From the NCBI RefSeq assembly GCF_002858715.1, contig NZ_PJZH01000009.1, forward strand, positions 1 through 64,000: a stretch of 64,000 bases of DNA, read 5' to 3'. The position numbers and the translations under genes are program-made. Positions 24,194 to 32,853 of the stretch are shown piece by piece. This stretch comes from Chimaeribacter coloradensis. GTDB taxonomy: Bacteria > Pseudomonadota > Gammaproteobacteria > Enterobacterales > Enterobacteriaceae. Under the pieces are notes generated by a model. The model was not told where the DNA came from, made no database searches, and was given only the letters and a program-made list of their open reading frames with translations. The stretch's first letter is position 1. Every line of letters starts with the position of its first letter.

Positions 24194-25564
24194 ATGTCGA
24201 ACAGCTCATTGAGCGTTGTGATCCTTGCTGCCGGCAAGGGGACGCGCATGTATTCCGACCTCCCAAAAGTTCTGCACCCTCTGGCGGGTAAACCCATGGT
24301 TCAGCATGTCATCGATGCCGCGACCCAGCTGGGGGCCGCCCAGGTGCACCTGGTATATGGGCACGGCGGTGACCTGCTGAAGGAGCGCCTGTCACATGCA
24401 CCGCTGAACTGGGTGCTTCAGGCGGAACAGCTCGGCACCGGCCACGCCATGCAGCAGGCTGCACCGCATTTTGCGGACGATGAAAATATCCTGATGCTGT
24501 ACGGCGACGTGCCGTTGATCTCGGTGGAAACGCTGCAACAGCTGCTGAGCGCGAAACCTGAGGGCGGCATCGGCCTGCTGACGGTGAAGCTGGATGACCC
24601 GACCGGCTATGGCCGCATCGTGCGGGAAGGCGGCGACGTCACCGGGATTGTGGAGCAGAAAGATGCCACCCCGGAACAGCGCGCGATCACGGAAGTGAAT
24701 ACCGGCATTCTGGTGGCCAACGGCGGCGACCTCAAACGCTGGCTGGGCCGCCTGTCGAATAACAACGCGCAGGGTGAATACTACATCACGGACATCATCG
24801 CGATGGCGCATGCGGAAGGCCATACCATCGCCGCCGTGCACCCGGAGCGGTTGAGTGAGGTTGAGGGCGTCAACAACCGCCTGCAACTCTCCCGCCTGGA
24901 GCGTATCTACCAGGCCGAACAGGCTGAAAAGCTGCTGCTGGCCGGGGTGATGCTGCTCGACCCGGCACGTTTTGACCTGCGCGGCACCCTGGAGCATGGC
25001 CGTGATGTGGTGATCGACGCCAATGTGATCATCGAAGGCCGGGTCAAACTCGGCAACCGGGTGAAGATCGCGGCGGGCTGTGTGCTGAAAAACTGCGAAA
25101 TCGGCGATGACAGCGACATCAGCCCCTACACAGTCATTGAAGATGCCACGCTGGCGGCTGCCTGTACCGTTGGCCCGTTTGCGCGGCTGCGCCCCGGCAG
25201 TGAGCTGGCAGAGAGCGTGCATGTCGGTAACTTTGTCGAAGTGAAAAAAGCCCGCCTGGGGAAAGGCACCAAAGCCGGCCACCTCTCCTACCTCGGTGAT
25301 GCCGAGATCGGCAGCAACGTCAATATCGGCGCGGGCACCATCACCTGCAACTACGACGGCGCGAACAAGCATAAAACGGTGATCGGGGATGATGTGTTTG
25401 TCGGTTCCGATACCCAGCTGGTGGCACCGGTCAGCGTCGGTAACCACGTCACCATCGCCGCAGGCACGACCGTCACCCGCGACGTACCGGACAACGGCCT
25501 GCTGATCAGCCGCGTACCGCAGCAGCATAAACCGGGCTGGCAACGCCCTGTAAAAAAGCGCTGA
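24194..25564 (+). CDS. glmU: bifunctional N-acetylglucosamine-1-phosphate uridyltransferase / glucosamine-1-phosphate acetyltransferase
   Basis: A 456-residue cytoplasmic enzyme that makes UDP-GlcNAc for peptidoglycan and LPS. The N-terminal uridyltransferase domain has the [15 protein letters not shown] nucleotide loop; the C-terminal left-handed beta-helix is built from hexapeptide repeats and carries the acetyltransferase site ([15 protein letters not shown]). ATG 24194 gives the E. coli length; a TTG two codons earlier opens the frame. Followed by glmS after a structured 206-bp gap. Confidence 0.96.
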   Translation: MSNSSLSVVILAAGKGTRMYSDLPKVLHPLAGKPMVQHVIDAATQLGAAQVHLVYGHGGDLLKERLSHAPLNWVLQAEQLGTGHAMQQAAPHFADDENILMLYGDVPLISVETLQQLLSAKPEGGIGLLTVKLDDPTGYGRIVREGGDVTGIVEQKDATPEQRAITEVNTGILVANGGDLKRWLGRLSNNNAQGEYYITDIIAMAHAEGHTIAAVHPERLSEVEGVNNRLQLSRLERIYQAEQAEKLLLAGVMLLDPARFDLRGTLEHGRDVVIDANVIIEGRVKLGNRVKIAAGCVLKNCEIGDDSDISPYTVIEDATLAAACTVGPFARLRPGSELAESVHVGNFVEVKKARLGKGTKAGHLSYLGDAEIGSNVNIGAGTITCNYDGANKHKTVIGDDVFVGSDTQLVAPVSVGNHVTIAAGTTVTRDVPDNGLLISRVPQQHKPGWQRPVKKR

Positions 25565-25626
25565 TGAAAAAGCGCTGAGTACCCTGAGTCGGGGGCGGCC
25601 CGCCCCTGATTCCTTCGCCTGCCATC

Positions 25627-25668
25627 ATGTTTTGGCCTGTGTTCTGCCGCGAGCACAGGCCAAAACAT
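25627..25668 (+). repeat. 18-bp inverted repeat between glmU and glmS
   Basis: ATGTTTTGGCCTGTGTTC (25627-25644) pairs with GAGCACAGGCCAAAACAT (25651-25668) with one G-T pair and a six-base loop TGCCGC. No T tract follows, so it is not a standard terminator. In E. coli the glmUS transcript is cut by RNase E near the glmU stop and glmS is then controlled by GlmZ. This hairpin would sit at the 5' end of the processed glmS message. Confidence 0.85.
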
Positions 25669-25699
25669 AATAACCCCGCACTCTACAAGGCTCGGGGAC

Positions 25700-25751
25700 C
25701 CCGGAAACACCGGGATATCAGGTCGAAGACATCGTAGGCCATTCAGTGGCC
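25700..25751 (+). other. glmS leader with two stem-loops
   Basis: CCCGG-AAACA-CCGGG (25700-25714) and AGGCCA-TTCAG-TGGCCT (25736-25752) precede the glmS ribosome binding site AGGA (25757-25760). In E. coli the glmS leader folds to hide its ribosome binding site and the small RNA GlmZ opens it with Hfq. The second stem is well placed for that, but I cannot test pairing to GlmZ. Confidence 0.45.
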
Positions 25752-25770
25752 TTAATAGGAATTAACATCC

Positions 25771-27600
25771 ATGTGTGGAATTGTTGGCGCAGTAGCGCAA
25801 CGTGATATTGCTGAGATCCTGATCGAAGGGTTGCGTCGTCTGGAGTATCGCGGTTATGACTCCGCGGGCCTCGCGGTGGTGGACAGCCAGGGCCACATGG
25901 CGCGTGTGCGCCGGGTGGGGAAAGTGCAGAAACTGGCGGAAGCGGTTGAGGCTGAGCCGCTGACCGGCGGGACCGGCATCGCCCATACCCGCTGGGCCAC
26001 GCACGGCGAGCCTTCCGAGGCGAACGCCCACCCGCATGTCTCTGAGTACGTCAGCGTGGTACACAACGGCATCATTGAGAACCATGAGCCGCTGCGTGAA
26101 ATCCTGATCGAACGCGGTTACCGCTTTGCATCAGAAACCGACACCGAAGTGATCGCGCATCTGGTGCACTGGGAGCTGCAACAGGGCGGTTCACTGCTGG
26201 AGGTAGTACAGCGGGTGATCCCGCAACTGCGCGGTGCCTACGGCACGGTGGTGATGGACAGCCGCAACCCCGGCGTGCTGGTGGCCGCCCGCTCCGGCAG
26301 CCCGCTGGTGATTGGCCGCGGCATGGGCGAAAACTTCATCGCCTCTGACCAGCTGGCCCTGCTGCCGGTGACCCGCCGCTTCCAGTTCCTGGAAGAGGGC
26401 GACGTGGTGGAAGTGACCCGCCGCAGCGTCACCATTTTTGACAAACAGGGCAACCCGGCCGAACGCCCGGAGATCGAATCTCAGGTGCAGTACGACGCCG
26501 GTGACAAAGGCGCCTACCGCCACTACATGCAGAAAGAGATCTACGAGCAGCCGCAGGCGATCAAAAACACCCTGGCCGGGCGTTTCAGCCACGGCCAGAT
26601 TGATCTGAGCGAGCTGGGCCCGCAGGCTGACGATATTCTGGCGCGCGTGCAGCATGTGCAGATCATCGCCTGCGGTACCTCTTACCACTCCGGTATGGTG
26701 GCGCGTTACTGGTTTGAGTCGCTGGCCGGTGTGCCCTGTGATGTCGAGATCGCCTCGGAATTCCGTTACCGCAAATCCGCGGTGCGCCCCGGCAGCCTGA
26801 TCATCACCCTCTCCCAGTCTGGTGAAACCGCCGATACGCTGGCCGCCCTGCGCCTCTCCAAAGAGCTGGGCTACCTCGGTTCGCTGGCAGTGTGCAACGT
26901 GGCCGGCTCGTCGCTGGTGCGTGAGTCCGACCTGGCGCTGATGACCAAAGCGGGCACCGAAATTGGCGTCGCCTCGACCAAAGCCTTCACCACGCAGTTG
27001 ACCGTACTGCTGATGCTGGTGGCGCGCCTGGGCCACCTGAAAGGGATGGACGAGAGCGTCGAGCATGAGATTGTCCATGCGCTGCAGGCGTTGCCGGCCC
27101 GTATTGAGCAGATGCTGTCGCTGGACAAGTCGATCGAGCCGCTGGCCGAGGGCTTCTCTGACAAGCATCACGCGCTGTTCCTGGGCCGTGGCGATCAGTA
27201 CCCGATCGCGATGGAAGGGGCGCTGAAGCTGAAAGAGATCTCCTACATCCATGCGGAGGCCTATGCTGCCGGTGAGCTGAAACATGGCCCGCTGGCGCTG
27301 ATTGATGCCGATATGCCGGTGATTGTGGTCGCGCCGAACAATGAACTGCTGGAGAAGCTGAAATCCAACATTGAGGAAGTGCGCGCCCGTGGCGGCCTGC
27401 TCTACGTCTTCGCCGATCAGGATGCCGGTTTCAGTGACAGTGAAGGCATGAAGATCATCCCGCTGCCGCATGTGGAAGAGATTGTCGCGCCGATCTTCTA
27501 CACCGTGCCGTTGCAGTTGCTGGCTTACCACGTGGCCCTGATCAAAGGCACCGACGTCGATCAGCCGCGCAACCTGGCGAAATCGGTCACCGTCGAGTAA
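25771..27600 (+). CDS. glmS: glutamine--fructose-6-phosphate aminotransferase (isomerizing)
   Basis: A 609-residue enzyme that makes glucosamine-6-phosphate from fructose-6-phosphate and glutamine, the first step to UDP-GlcNAc. The N-terminal class II glutaminase begins MCGIVGAV, with Cys2 as nucleophile. Two SIS sugar-isomerase domains follow ([22 protein letters not shown]), and the C-terminal end is [10 protein letters not shown]. In most enterobacteria the end of glmS is also the Tn7 attachment site; no Tn7-like ends are seen just downstream. Confidence 0.96.
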   Translation: MCGIVGAVAQRDIAEILIEGLRRLEYRGYDSAGLAVVDSQGHMARVRRVGKVQKLAEAVEAEPLTGGTGIAHTRWATHGEPSEANAHPHVSEYVSVVHNGIIENHEPLREILIERGYRFASETDTEVIAHLVHWELQQGGSLLEVVQRVIPQLRGAYGTVVMDSRNPGVLVAARSGSPLVIGRGMGENFIASDQLALLPVTRRFQFLEEGDVVEVTRRSVTIFDKQGNPAERPEIESQVQYDAGDKGAYRHYMQKEIYEQPQAIKNTLAGRFSHGQIDLSELGPQADDILARVQHVQIIACGTSYHSGMVARYWFESLAGVPCDVEIASEFRYRKSAVRPGSLIITLSQSGETADTLAALRLSKELGYLGSLAVCNVAGSSLVRESDLALMTKAGTEIGVASTKAFTTQLTVLLMLVARLGHLKGMDESVEHEIVHALQALPARIEQMLSLDKSIEPLAEGFSDKHHALFLGRGDQYPIAMEGALKLKEISYIHAEAYAAGELKHGPLALIDADMPVIVVAPNNELLEKLKSNIEEVRARGGLLYVFADQDAGFSDSEGMKIIPLPHVEEIVAPIFYTVPLQLLAYHVALIKGTDVDQPRNLAKSVTVE

Positions 27601-27617
27601 TCCTCCCGCCTCTTACA

Positions 27618-27651
27618 CCCGGTTCCGGCGCTGCATCAGGCCGGAACCGGG
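27618..27651 (+). terminator. glmS-distal hairpin
   Basis: CCCGGTTCCGG (27618-27628) and CCGGAACCGGG (27641-27651) form a perfect 11-bp stem 17 bp after the glmS stop. No T run follows, so it may act as an mRNA-end stabiliser or a factor-assisted terminator for the convergent genes. Confidence 0.6.
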
Positions 27652-27669
27652 CAAAGAGATCGCTGCCGC

Positions 27670-28623
27670 TTACCCGGCAATATTCTCTCTTTTCCCGGTG
27701 CGCAGGGACTGCGGCGGAATGCCGTAGCCGCGTACAAACACATCGCGCATATGCCGGCGATCCCTGAACCCGGCTTCACGGGCAATCACATCCAGCGAAA
27801 GGCGGCTTTTCTCAATCATCAGCCGGGCGGCTTCCAGCCGGATGCTTTCAATGGCCCGGGCGGGTGACTTTCCTGTTTCCGCCAGAAATAGCCGGTTGAG
27901 CTGCCTCGCACTGAGGTAAACCGCATCCGCCACATGCTCAACGGTCAGGGATTTGGTGAGATTGTTCCGGATGAACGCCAGCGCCGTCTGCAGACGGTCG
28001 CTTTGCGGGGTGTACGCCAGCAGCTCTGAATGTTGCCGCTGCCCACCGGCCCGCCGCTGATTCATCACCATCCGTTGCGCCACACTCCTGGCAACCTCTG
28101 CGCCCAGATCTTTTTCCACCATCGCCAGCACCATGTCCAGCCCGGCTGTCATACCGGCGGACGTCCAGATTTGATCGTCGATAATGTAGATCCGGTCATC
28201 TTCGGTTTTGACCGTGGGATGCAGGGCTTTCATGCTCTGCGCATAGGCCCAGTGCGTGGTGGCGCGCCGCTCGGCCAGTAACCCGGCCTGTGCCAGGACA
28301 AACGCGCCGGTACAAATGCCCGCCACCCGCCGCGCACGCCGGGCTGACGTCTGGAGAAACTGGATGACGCCGTCGGTGGCCGGGCATTTCACCGGCATCA
28401 GTACGCCGCCGACCAGCCAGGTATCCGCTTCTGCCTCCGCCGACAGCGCCACGCTCCCTACACTGATGCCATAGGAGGAGGAGACCGGCCCGCCAGACTC
28501 CGAGTAAACGGTGCATTGATAGAAAGGCTCCGCGATGACTAAATTCGCGAACTCGAAAATGCTCAGTGTCGACAGCGCCAGTGACTGGAACTGATCGGCA
28601 ATTAAAAGTCCTACCTTGTGCAT
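27670..28623 (-). CDS. GlxA-type AraC-family regulator with DJ-1/PfpI domain
   Basis: A 317-residue protein. The N-terminal half (about 1-185) is a DJ-1/PfpI amidotransferase-like domain with the elbow motif GICTGAFVLAQAG. The C-terminal half is an AraC-type double helix-turn-helix (about 215-312; LAFIRNNLTKSLTVEHVADA and SLDVIAREAGFRDRRHMRDVF). Such regulators control small catabolic or detoxification operons; the ligand cannot be predicted. It is divergent from the SDR gene 28815-29618, which is its probable target. The intergenic region holds a palindrome ACGTTAACGT at 28644-28653. Confidence 0.8.
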   Translation of the reverse strand: MHKVGLLIADQFQSLALSTLSIFEFANLVIAEPFYQCTVYSESGGPVSSSYGISVGSVALSAEAEADTWLVGGVLMPVKCPATDGVIQFLQTSARRARRVAGICTGAFVLAQAGLLAERRATTHWAYAQSMKALHPTVKTEDDRIYIIDDQIWTSAGMTAGLDMVLAMVEKDLGAEVARSVAQRMVMNQRRAGGQRQHSELLAYTPQSDRLQTALAFIRNNLTKSLTVEHVADAVYLSARQLNRLFLAETGKSPARAIESIRLEAARLMIEKSRLSLDVIAREAGFRDRRHMRDVFVRGYGIPPQSLRTGKRENIAG

Positions 28624-28814
28624 ATCAACATCCGGTGTGCGTTACGTTAACGTTAAACCCATCCTGACCGCGGATGCGTTGGCCCCCTGCTCTTCACCCT
28701 CACCCAAAACGATGGGGCAGGATGTCTTAAATGACCCCCTTATGCGTCATTTTTCGTCATCCGGCATCCCGTAATCTGGGTTCATCCCATACAGAGAGTC
28801 AAGAGGTGAACACG

Positions 28815-29618
28815 ATGAGTGCAGTGAAAGGTACGGCAGTTGTTACCGGTGCATCCACCGGCATGGGGGCGATTTATGCGTCCAGACTGGCACAAATGGG
28901 TTATGACCTGATTATCGTCGCCCGCGATCACAACCGGCTCAATCAACTGGCCAGCCATATCACCACCGACACGGAGCGGAGTGTGGAAGTCGTGGCTGCC
29001 GATCTCAGCGATCCCCACGGGCTGGCCATCGTGGAAGCGAAATTACGCGAAGACAACAGCATCACCCTATTGGTCAACAACGCCGGGATGGGCACCCACA
29101 CCGCGCTGGTGGACAGCGATATCGACAAGATGACAGCCATGATCGCGCTGAACGTCACCGCCCTGACCCGCCTGACCTATGCCGCAGTGCCGGGTTTTGT
29201 GGCGCGCGGGAGAGGGGCCATCATCAATATCGCGTCGATTGTCGGCATCGCCCCTGAGGTGCTGAACGGCGTATACGGCGCCAGTAAAGCCTATGTGCTG
29301 GCCTTCAGCCGGTCGCTGCATCACGAACTGGCCGGGAAGGGCATCCAGATCCAGGCGGTGCTGCCGGGGGCGACGGCGACACCTTTCTGGGAAAACGGCG
29401 GGCTGTCACTGGATAAGGTCGACCCCGGCATTGTGATGAACGCCCAGGAGATGGTCGATGCCGCACTGGCGGGCTTCCGGCAGGGGGAGTTGATCACCAT
29501 TCCTTCCCTGCATGATGAGACCCGGCTGAAGGCGTGGGAACAGGCCCGGCAGGCCGTTATCGGTGATTTCTCCCATAACGTCCCTGCCGCGCGCTATCAG
29601 GCGTCGTCTGCGAACTGA
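28815..29618 (+). CDS. short-chain dehydrogenase/reductase
   Basis: A 267-residue SDR oxidoreductase of the classical DltE/YdfG-like group. It has the TGASTGMG cofactor loop (about residues 11-18), the NNAG motif, the catalytic Ser-Tyr-Lys (NIASIVGIAPEV, YGASK) and a substrate loop. An arginine at the end of the second strand (ARDHNR) suggests NADPH preference. ATG 28815 follows AAGAGGTG; the frame is open upstream but without homology. It is 29 bp ahead of an AhpD-like gene, so both are probably one operon divergent from the GlxA-type regulator. Substrate unknown. Confidence 0.82.
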   Translation: MSAVKGTAVVTGASTGMGAIYASRLAQMGYDLIIVARDHNRLNQLASHITTDTERSVEVVAADLSDPHGLAIVEAKLREDNSITLLVNNAGMGTHTALVDSDIDKMTAMIALNVTALTRLTYAAVPGFVARGRGAIINIASIVGIAPEVLNGVYGASKAYVLAFSRSLHHELAGKGIQIQAVLPGATATPFWENGGLSLDKVDPGIVMNAQEMVDAALAGFRQGELITIPSLHDETRLKAWEQARQAVIGDFSHNVPAARYQASSAN

Positions 29619-29647
29619 TCCAACCCCTGTCCACTGGAGGCCCAACC

Positions 29648-30190
29648 ATGAACCGTTTGCCTGTTATCACCCCTGACGACGCCGGCGGCAAAACCGCCGG
29701 ACTCTTCAGCAGCATTAAAAGCGCGATGGGCAAAGTGCCCAACGCTTATCTGGCTATCGGCAGCCACGCCCCCGATATTCTGGCGCAGGCGCTGCAACTT
29801 AACGCAGCGCTGGCCAGAAGCAGCCTGAGCGCGCGTGAACGTGAAGCCATTAACCTGATTGTCAGTGAAGAGAGCGGCTGTGATTACTGCCTCGCCGCGC
29901 ATACGCCATTAGCCCGCAAGGCGGGTTACACGGAAGCGCAAACCCTTCAGTTGCGCCAGGGGTACATTGAAGGGGACAGCAAAATCGATGCGCTGGTCAG
30001 GTTCGTGCAGATTTTGGTTTCCACACGCGGCACTTTAGCCGGGGACCATGTTGGGGCGTTCAAAGCGGCGGGGTTCACTGACCAGCAGGTAGTGGAAACC
30101 GTCGGGGCGGTGACGGCCATCCTGTTCACCAATATGTTCAACCGTATCAACGATACCGAGGTGGATTTCCCCGCGGTCAAAGCCCTGTGA
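29648..30190 (+). CDS. AhpD-like (carboxymuconolactone decarboxylase family) protein
   Basis: A 180-residue peroxidase-related protein. The redox motif SEESGCDYCLAAHTPLARKAG (E-x2-C-x2-C-x3-H) near residues 75-90 is that of AhpD-type alkylhydroperoxidases. It starts after GGAGG, 29 bp behind the SDR gene. An antioxidant or reductant-linked role next to an SDR is plausible but not shown. The 3' end is followed by a strong hairpin at 30196-30223. Confidence 0.82.
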   Translation: MNRLPVITPDDAGGKTAGLFSSIKSAMGKVPNAYLAIGSHAPDILAQALQLNAALARSSLSAREREAINLIVSEESGCDYCLAAHTPLARKAGYTEAQTLQLRQGYIEGDSKIDALVRFVQILVSTRGTLAGDHVGAFKAAGFTDQQVVETVGAVTAILFTNMFNRINDTEVDFPAVKAL

Positions 30191-30195
30191 CCTCT

Positions 30196-30223
30196 CCGGC
30201 CTGCGCTCAGCGGCGCAGGCCGG
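30196..30223. terminator. hairpin between convergent AhpD-like and TetR genes
   Basis: CCGGCCTGCGC (30196-30206) and GCGCAGGCCGG (30213-30223) form a perfect 11-bp stem whose loop contains the TetR stop codon. No T tract on either side, so termination efficiency is uncertain. Confidence 0.55.
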
Positions 30224-30794
30224 AAAGCAGCAGTTCGAACGCTGCCAGCGCTTTTGGCAGGGTTAGGGAGGCCTCCTCACTGGCCGCCACCCACAGGGCC
30301 GCGTTCATGGCCGCACCGTTAATCAGCCTGGCGGCCGCTTCTGCATCCACCGGCTTCAGGCTGTGGTCAGCCAGCATCTTTTTGACCGCCAGGATCGTCT
30401 CCTGTAAACAGGCATTCTGCCCCGGCCATTGCGAAGGATCGCCCAGAAAGGCCGGGCCATCCCGCAATACAATCCGCTGTACTTCCGGGTCCAGCGCCAT
30501 CTCAATGTAGGCGCGCCCCTCTGCGAGCAGCCGGTCCCAGTCGGTTGCGGCAGCGGCGCCCGCCGCTTTTGCCCGGCTTACCATTTCCGTATCCAGCTGA
30601 TCGATAACGGCCGCCAGCAACCCTTTCTTGTCACCGAAATTATGGTAGAGCGCGCCCCGCGTCAGGCCTGCGGCAGCGGTCAGGTCGTCCATTGAGGAGG
30701 CGGCAAACCCTTTCTCTGCAAAGGCTTTACGGGCAGCCGAAATCAGCCGGTTCCGGTTCTGTTCCATCGTGTCGGCACGGCGGGTAGGGCGCAT
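30207..30794 (-). CDS. TetR-family repressor
   Basis: A 195-residue regulator. N-terminal helix-turn-helix (about 15-60: ARKAFAEKGFAASSMDDLTAAAGLTRGALYHNFGDKKGLL) and a divergent C-terminal ligand-binding domain with a WP-type motif around DPSQWPGQ. GGAGATCCT precedes ATG 30794. It is divergent from the RidA-like gene; three ATACG-N3-CGTAT palindromes in the 139-bp gap are its likely operators, so it probably represses itself and that gene. Confidence 0.85.
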   Translation of the reverse strand: MRPTRRADTMEQNRNRLISAARKAFAEKGFAASSMDDLTAAAGLTRGALYHNFGDKKGLLAAVIDQLDTEMVSRAKAAGAAAATDWDRLLAEGRAYIEMALDPEVQRIVLRDGPAFLGDPSQWPGQNACLQETILAVKKMLADHSLKPVDAEAAARLINGAAMNAALWVAASEEASLTLPKALAAFELLLSGLRR

Positions 30795-30813
30795 AGGATC
30801 TCCTCTTTTTCAC

Positions 30814-30877
30814 ATACGCTGCGTATTTGAATTGACATACGCCCCGTATCTGTAATTAACTGGCATACGAAGCGTAT
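30814..30877. promoter_or_regulatory. three ATACG-N3-CGTAT palindromes (TetR operators)
   Basis: CATACG-N3-CGTAT occurs three times: ATACG at 30814, 30837 and 30865, each paired with CGTAT after 3 bp, giving 13-bp palindromes at 30814-30826, 30837-30849 and 30865-30877. Centres are 23 and 28 bp apart. A TTGACA hexamer (30832-30837) overlaps the middle copy and may be the -35 of the RidA-like gene. The TetR protein encoded next door is the obvious ligand. Confidence 0.82.
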
Positions 30878-30933
30878 ATGAATATGCGCGGCTTATCCAC
30901 ACTTACCGCATTACTACCAAGAAGGTGTATGTC

Positions 30934-31332
30934 ATGACATCACGCCAGGCCGTATTTCCCGCTCATCGCCATGCCCTCTATGACGCCCACGGTTATTCCG
31001 CGGCCATCATTTCGGGCGATCATCTGTTTGTCTCCGGGCAGGTCGGCAGCCGTGCCGATGGAACAGCCGAACCTGAGTTTGCCGCCCAGGTCAGGCTGGC
31101 ATTTGACAACCTCAGCGCCACACTGGCAGCGGCAGGCTGCACGTTTGACGATATTGTGGACGTCACGACCTACCACACTGACCCTGAAAAGCAGTTTGAT
31201 ACCATCATGGCGGTCAAAAACGCGATCTTCCCGCAGCCACCCTATCCCGCCTGGACAGCCGTCGGGGTGAACTGGCTGGCAGGGTTTGATTTTGAGATCA
31301 AAGTGACCGCGCGGCTTCCCGCTAAAGCCTGA
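30934..31332 (+). CDS. RidA/YjgF-family protein
   Basis: A 132-residue Rid-family protein. Family members form trimers that hydrolyse reactive enamine or imine intermediates. The motifs SGQVGSRADG, TFDDIVDVTTY and PPYPAWTAVGV are typical. The arginine that binds the substrate carboxylate in true RidA (R105 in the AR-VE motif) is not seen; the position reads PAWTAVGVNWL, so it belongs to another subgroup and may not be an enamine deaminase. ATG 30934 follows GAAGGTG. Under the divergent TetR repressor. Confidence 0.8.
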   Translation: MTSRQAVFPAHRHALYDAHGYSAAIISGDHLFVSGQVGSRADGTAEPEFAAQVRLAFDNLSATLAAAGCTFDDIVDVTTYHTDPEKQFDTIMAVKNAIFPQPPYPAWTAVGVNWLAGFDFEIKVTARLPAKA

Positions 31333-31371
31333 TTCCCTGTGGGGGTAATGGTGATCGGCCCTCGATACCGC

Positions 31372-31974
31372 TCAGGCCGGTTTTTTCAGGGCCGCAACCG
31401 CGTTCTGTACCGTCATCAGCGTCAGCTCCGCCAGCGCCGGGTAGAAACCGCCGCTTTCACCCTGCGACAGCCGGCGGACGAACAGCGGCAGCCAGCTCAG
31501 CAGGTGCACGTCCAGCAGTTCAGCCAAGGCTGCCTGCCGATTCTCCTCTGCCAGTACCGCAGCCTGAAACAGCATCAGTCCCAGATGATCGGGCGGCTCC
31601 GGCGAGTCCGTATGCAAATGCAGCCCTTCACGTTGCAGAAAGCGGCTTAACGCCACGGTGGAACCGCCGCGCAGCACCTGATCCGGGTCGAGATAGATCG
31701 ATCCCCACGGCGGCGCAGGGTACGCGCCCGGCCCGGCAAACAGCCGCTGCCACGCCATCGTTATCGCCCCGCGATCCGGTGACCTAAGCTGTGGCACCAA
31801 CGGGGCAAGATCGGCGGCCGCGACGCCGGGCCAGCTTTCTGCCCATGCAGGCAACGCAAAAAAAGCTAGCACGCTTTCTGTCTCAGGGGAAGCAGGCGGA
31901 AAACGGAAACCGCAGCCCAGCAGGTTTACCTGCCGGGAAAGAATCAGGAAATCAGGTGTCATCAGGCATCTCAT
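31372..31974 (-). CDS. TorD/DmsD-family molybdoenzyme maturation chaperone
   Basis: A 200-residue all-helical cytoplasmic chaperone that would bind the twin-arginine leader of the catalytic subunit and hold it until cofactor is loaded. Features: LGCGFRFPPASPETESVLAFF near the N-terminus and the EPPDHLGLMLFQAAVLAEE segment (family motif E-P-x-D-H) near residues 128-146. Its ATG overlaps the stop of the ferredoxin gene (TGATG). Last gene of the operon that begins with the DmsA-like gene. The symbol dmsD fits the role but the match is only at family level. Confidence 0.8.
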   Translation of the reverse strand: MRCLMTPDFLILSRQVNLLGCGFRFPPASPETESVLAFFALPAWAESWPGVAAADLAPLVPQLRSPDRGAITMAWQRLFAGPGAYPAPPWGSIYLDPDQVLRGGSTVALSRFLQREGLHLHTDSPEPPDHLGLMLFQAAVLAEENRQAALAELLDVHLLSWLPLFVRRLSQGESGGFYPALAELTLMTVQNAVAALKKPA

Positions 31975-32852
31975 CAGGTCAGGGCGCGCATACCGTGCGT
32001 ATGGCGGCGGCAGAGCGGGCAGAGGGTTTCATCGGCGGAAAAACTGACAAAGGGGGTACGGCAGTTCCGGCAGTGGCAGCGCGTCACCGGCAAGCGGCGC
32101 AGCCGGGCAGGGGCGGCCCAGGGTTTCACATGGACCGCCCGGGGAAAACAGACCCCCTCACAGGCCAGGCAACCGGTGCAGCGGGCAGGGTCGATCTGAA
32201 GATCGTCACCGGTCAGCGTGATTGCCTGTTCCGGGCAGAGGCGGGTACAGGCTCCGCACAGCACACAGGCAGCCGGATCGAGCGACACCTGAAACCAGCT
32301 GATGCCGGGGAACGCGTCCCGCACCGCCCGCTGCCCGGCAGGCACGGTGCCTGAGGAACGATCGTGATTAAACGGCCGGCCGAGCCAGCGCCGGCGGTGA
32401 TGATCGACCTGTTCACCATCGGGGTGGACGATCTGCCAGATCGGCTCACCGATGCGGCTGAGCACACAGTTCAACGCCACCACGGCGGACTGCCAGGCCG
32501 TGTTTCCATGATCCAGCGAGACCTGCCGGATCCCACGCAACGCGTGCCACATCAGTAATTCATTCACCGAAGGCACAAACCGGTTTCCCTGGCCGAACAG
32601 GGTGTTACCTTGGTAAATCCTCTCTATTGGGGATAGGGAGTCAATAGCATCGGCAGGGCAGGTGAATAAACAGTCGCCACACTTCAGGCATTTTTCCGCC
32701 TCCAGCACCGGCTGACGCGCCGCAAACGTGATCCCATTGGTCGGGCAGGCCGTGCCGCAGGCGGTACAGCCGCCGTGCTGGGTTTTAGTCCGGATACAGC
32801 GTCCGCTGATGCCGGGCGGCATCAGCGGAGAGGGAAAGGGCAAAATACGCAT
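31974..32852 (-). CDS. multi-cluster ferredoxin-type protein of the DMSO-reductase operon
   Basis: A 292-residue cytoplasmic iron-sulfur protein. The N-terminal half has two 4Fe-4S motifs (CTACGTACPTN and CLKCGDCLFTCPAD, about 29-68). The second half has two more (CVLCGACTRLCPEQ and CTGCLACEGVCFPRAV, about 196-240). At the C-terminus CHCRNCRTPF and CPLCRRH resemble a zinc or iron ribbon. It has no signal peptide, so it may pass electrons to the system in the cytoplasm or help assembly. Standard dmsABC operons do not contain such a gene. Ends within the chaperone gene start and begins 1 bp after dmsC. Confidence 0.8.
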   Translation of the reverse strand: MRILPFPSPLMPPGISGRCIRTKTQHGGCTACGTACPTNGITFAARQPVLEAEKCLKCGDCLFTCPADAIDSLSPIERIYQGNTLFGQGNRFVPSVNELLMWHALRGIRQVSLDHGNTAWQSAVVALNCVLSRIGEPIWQIVHPDGEQVDHHRRRWLGRPFNHDRSSGTVPAGQRAVRDAFPGISWFQVSLDPAACVLCGACTRLCPEQAITLTGDDLQIDPARCTGCLACEGVCFPRAVHVKPWAAPARLRRLPVTRCHCRNCRTPFVSFSADETLCPLCRRHTHGMRALT

Positions 32853-32853
32853 A

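Noticed and set aside
27601-27669. Tn7-type insertion next to glmS
   Set aside because: No Tn7 end sequences, transposition genes or target duplication seen.
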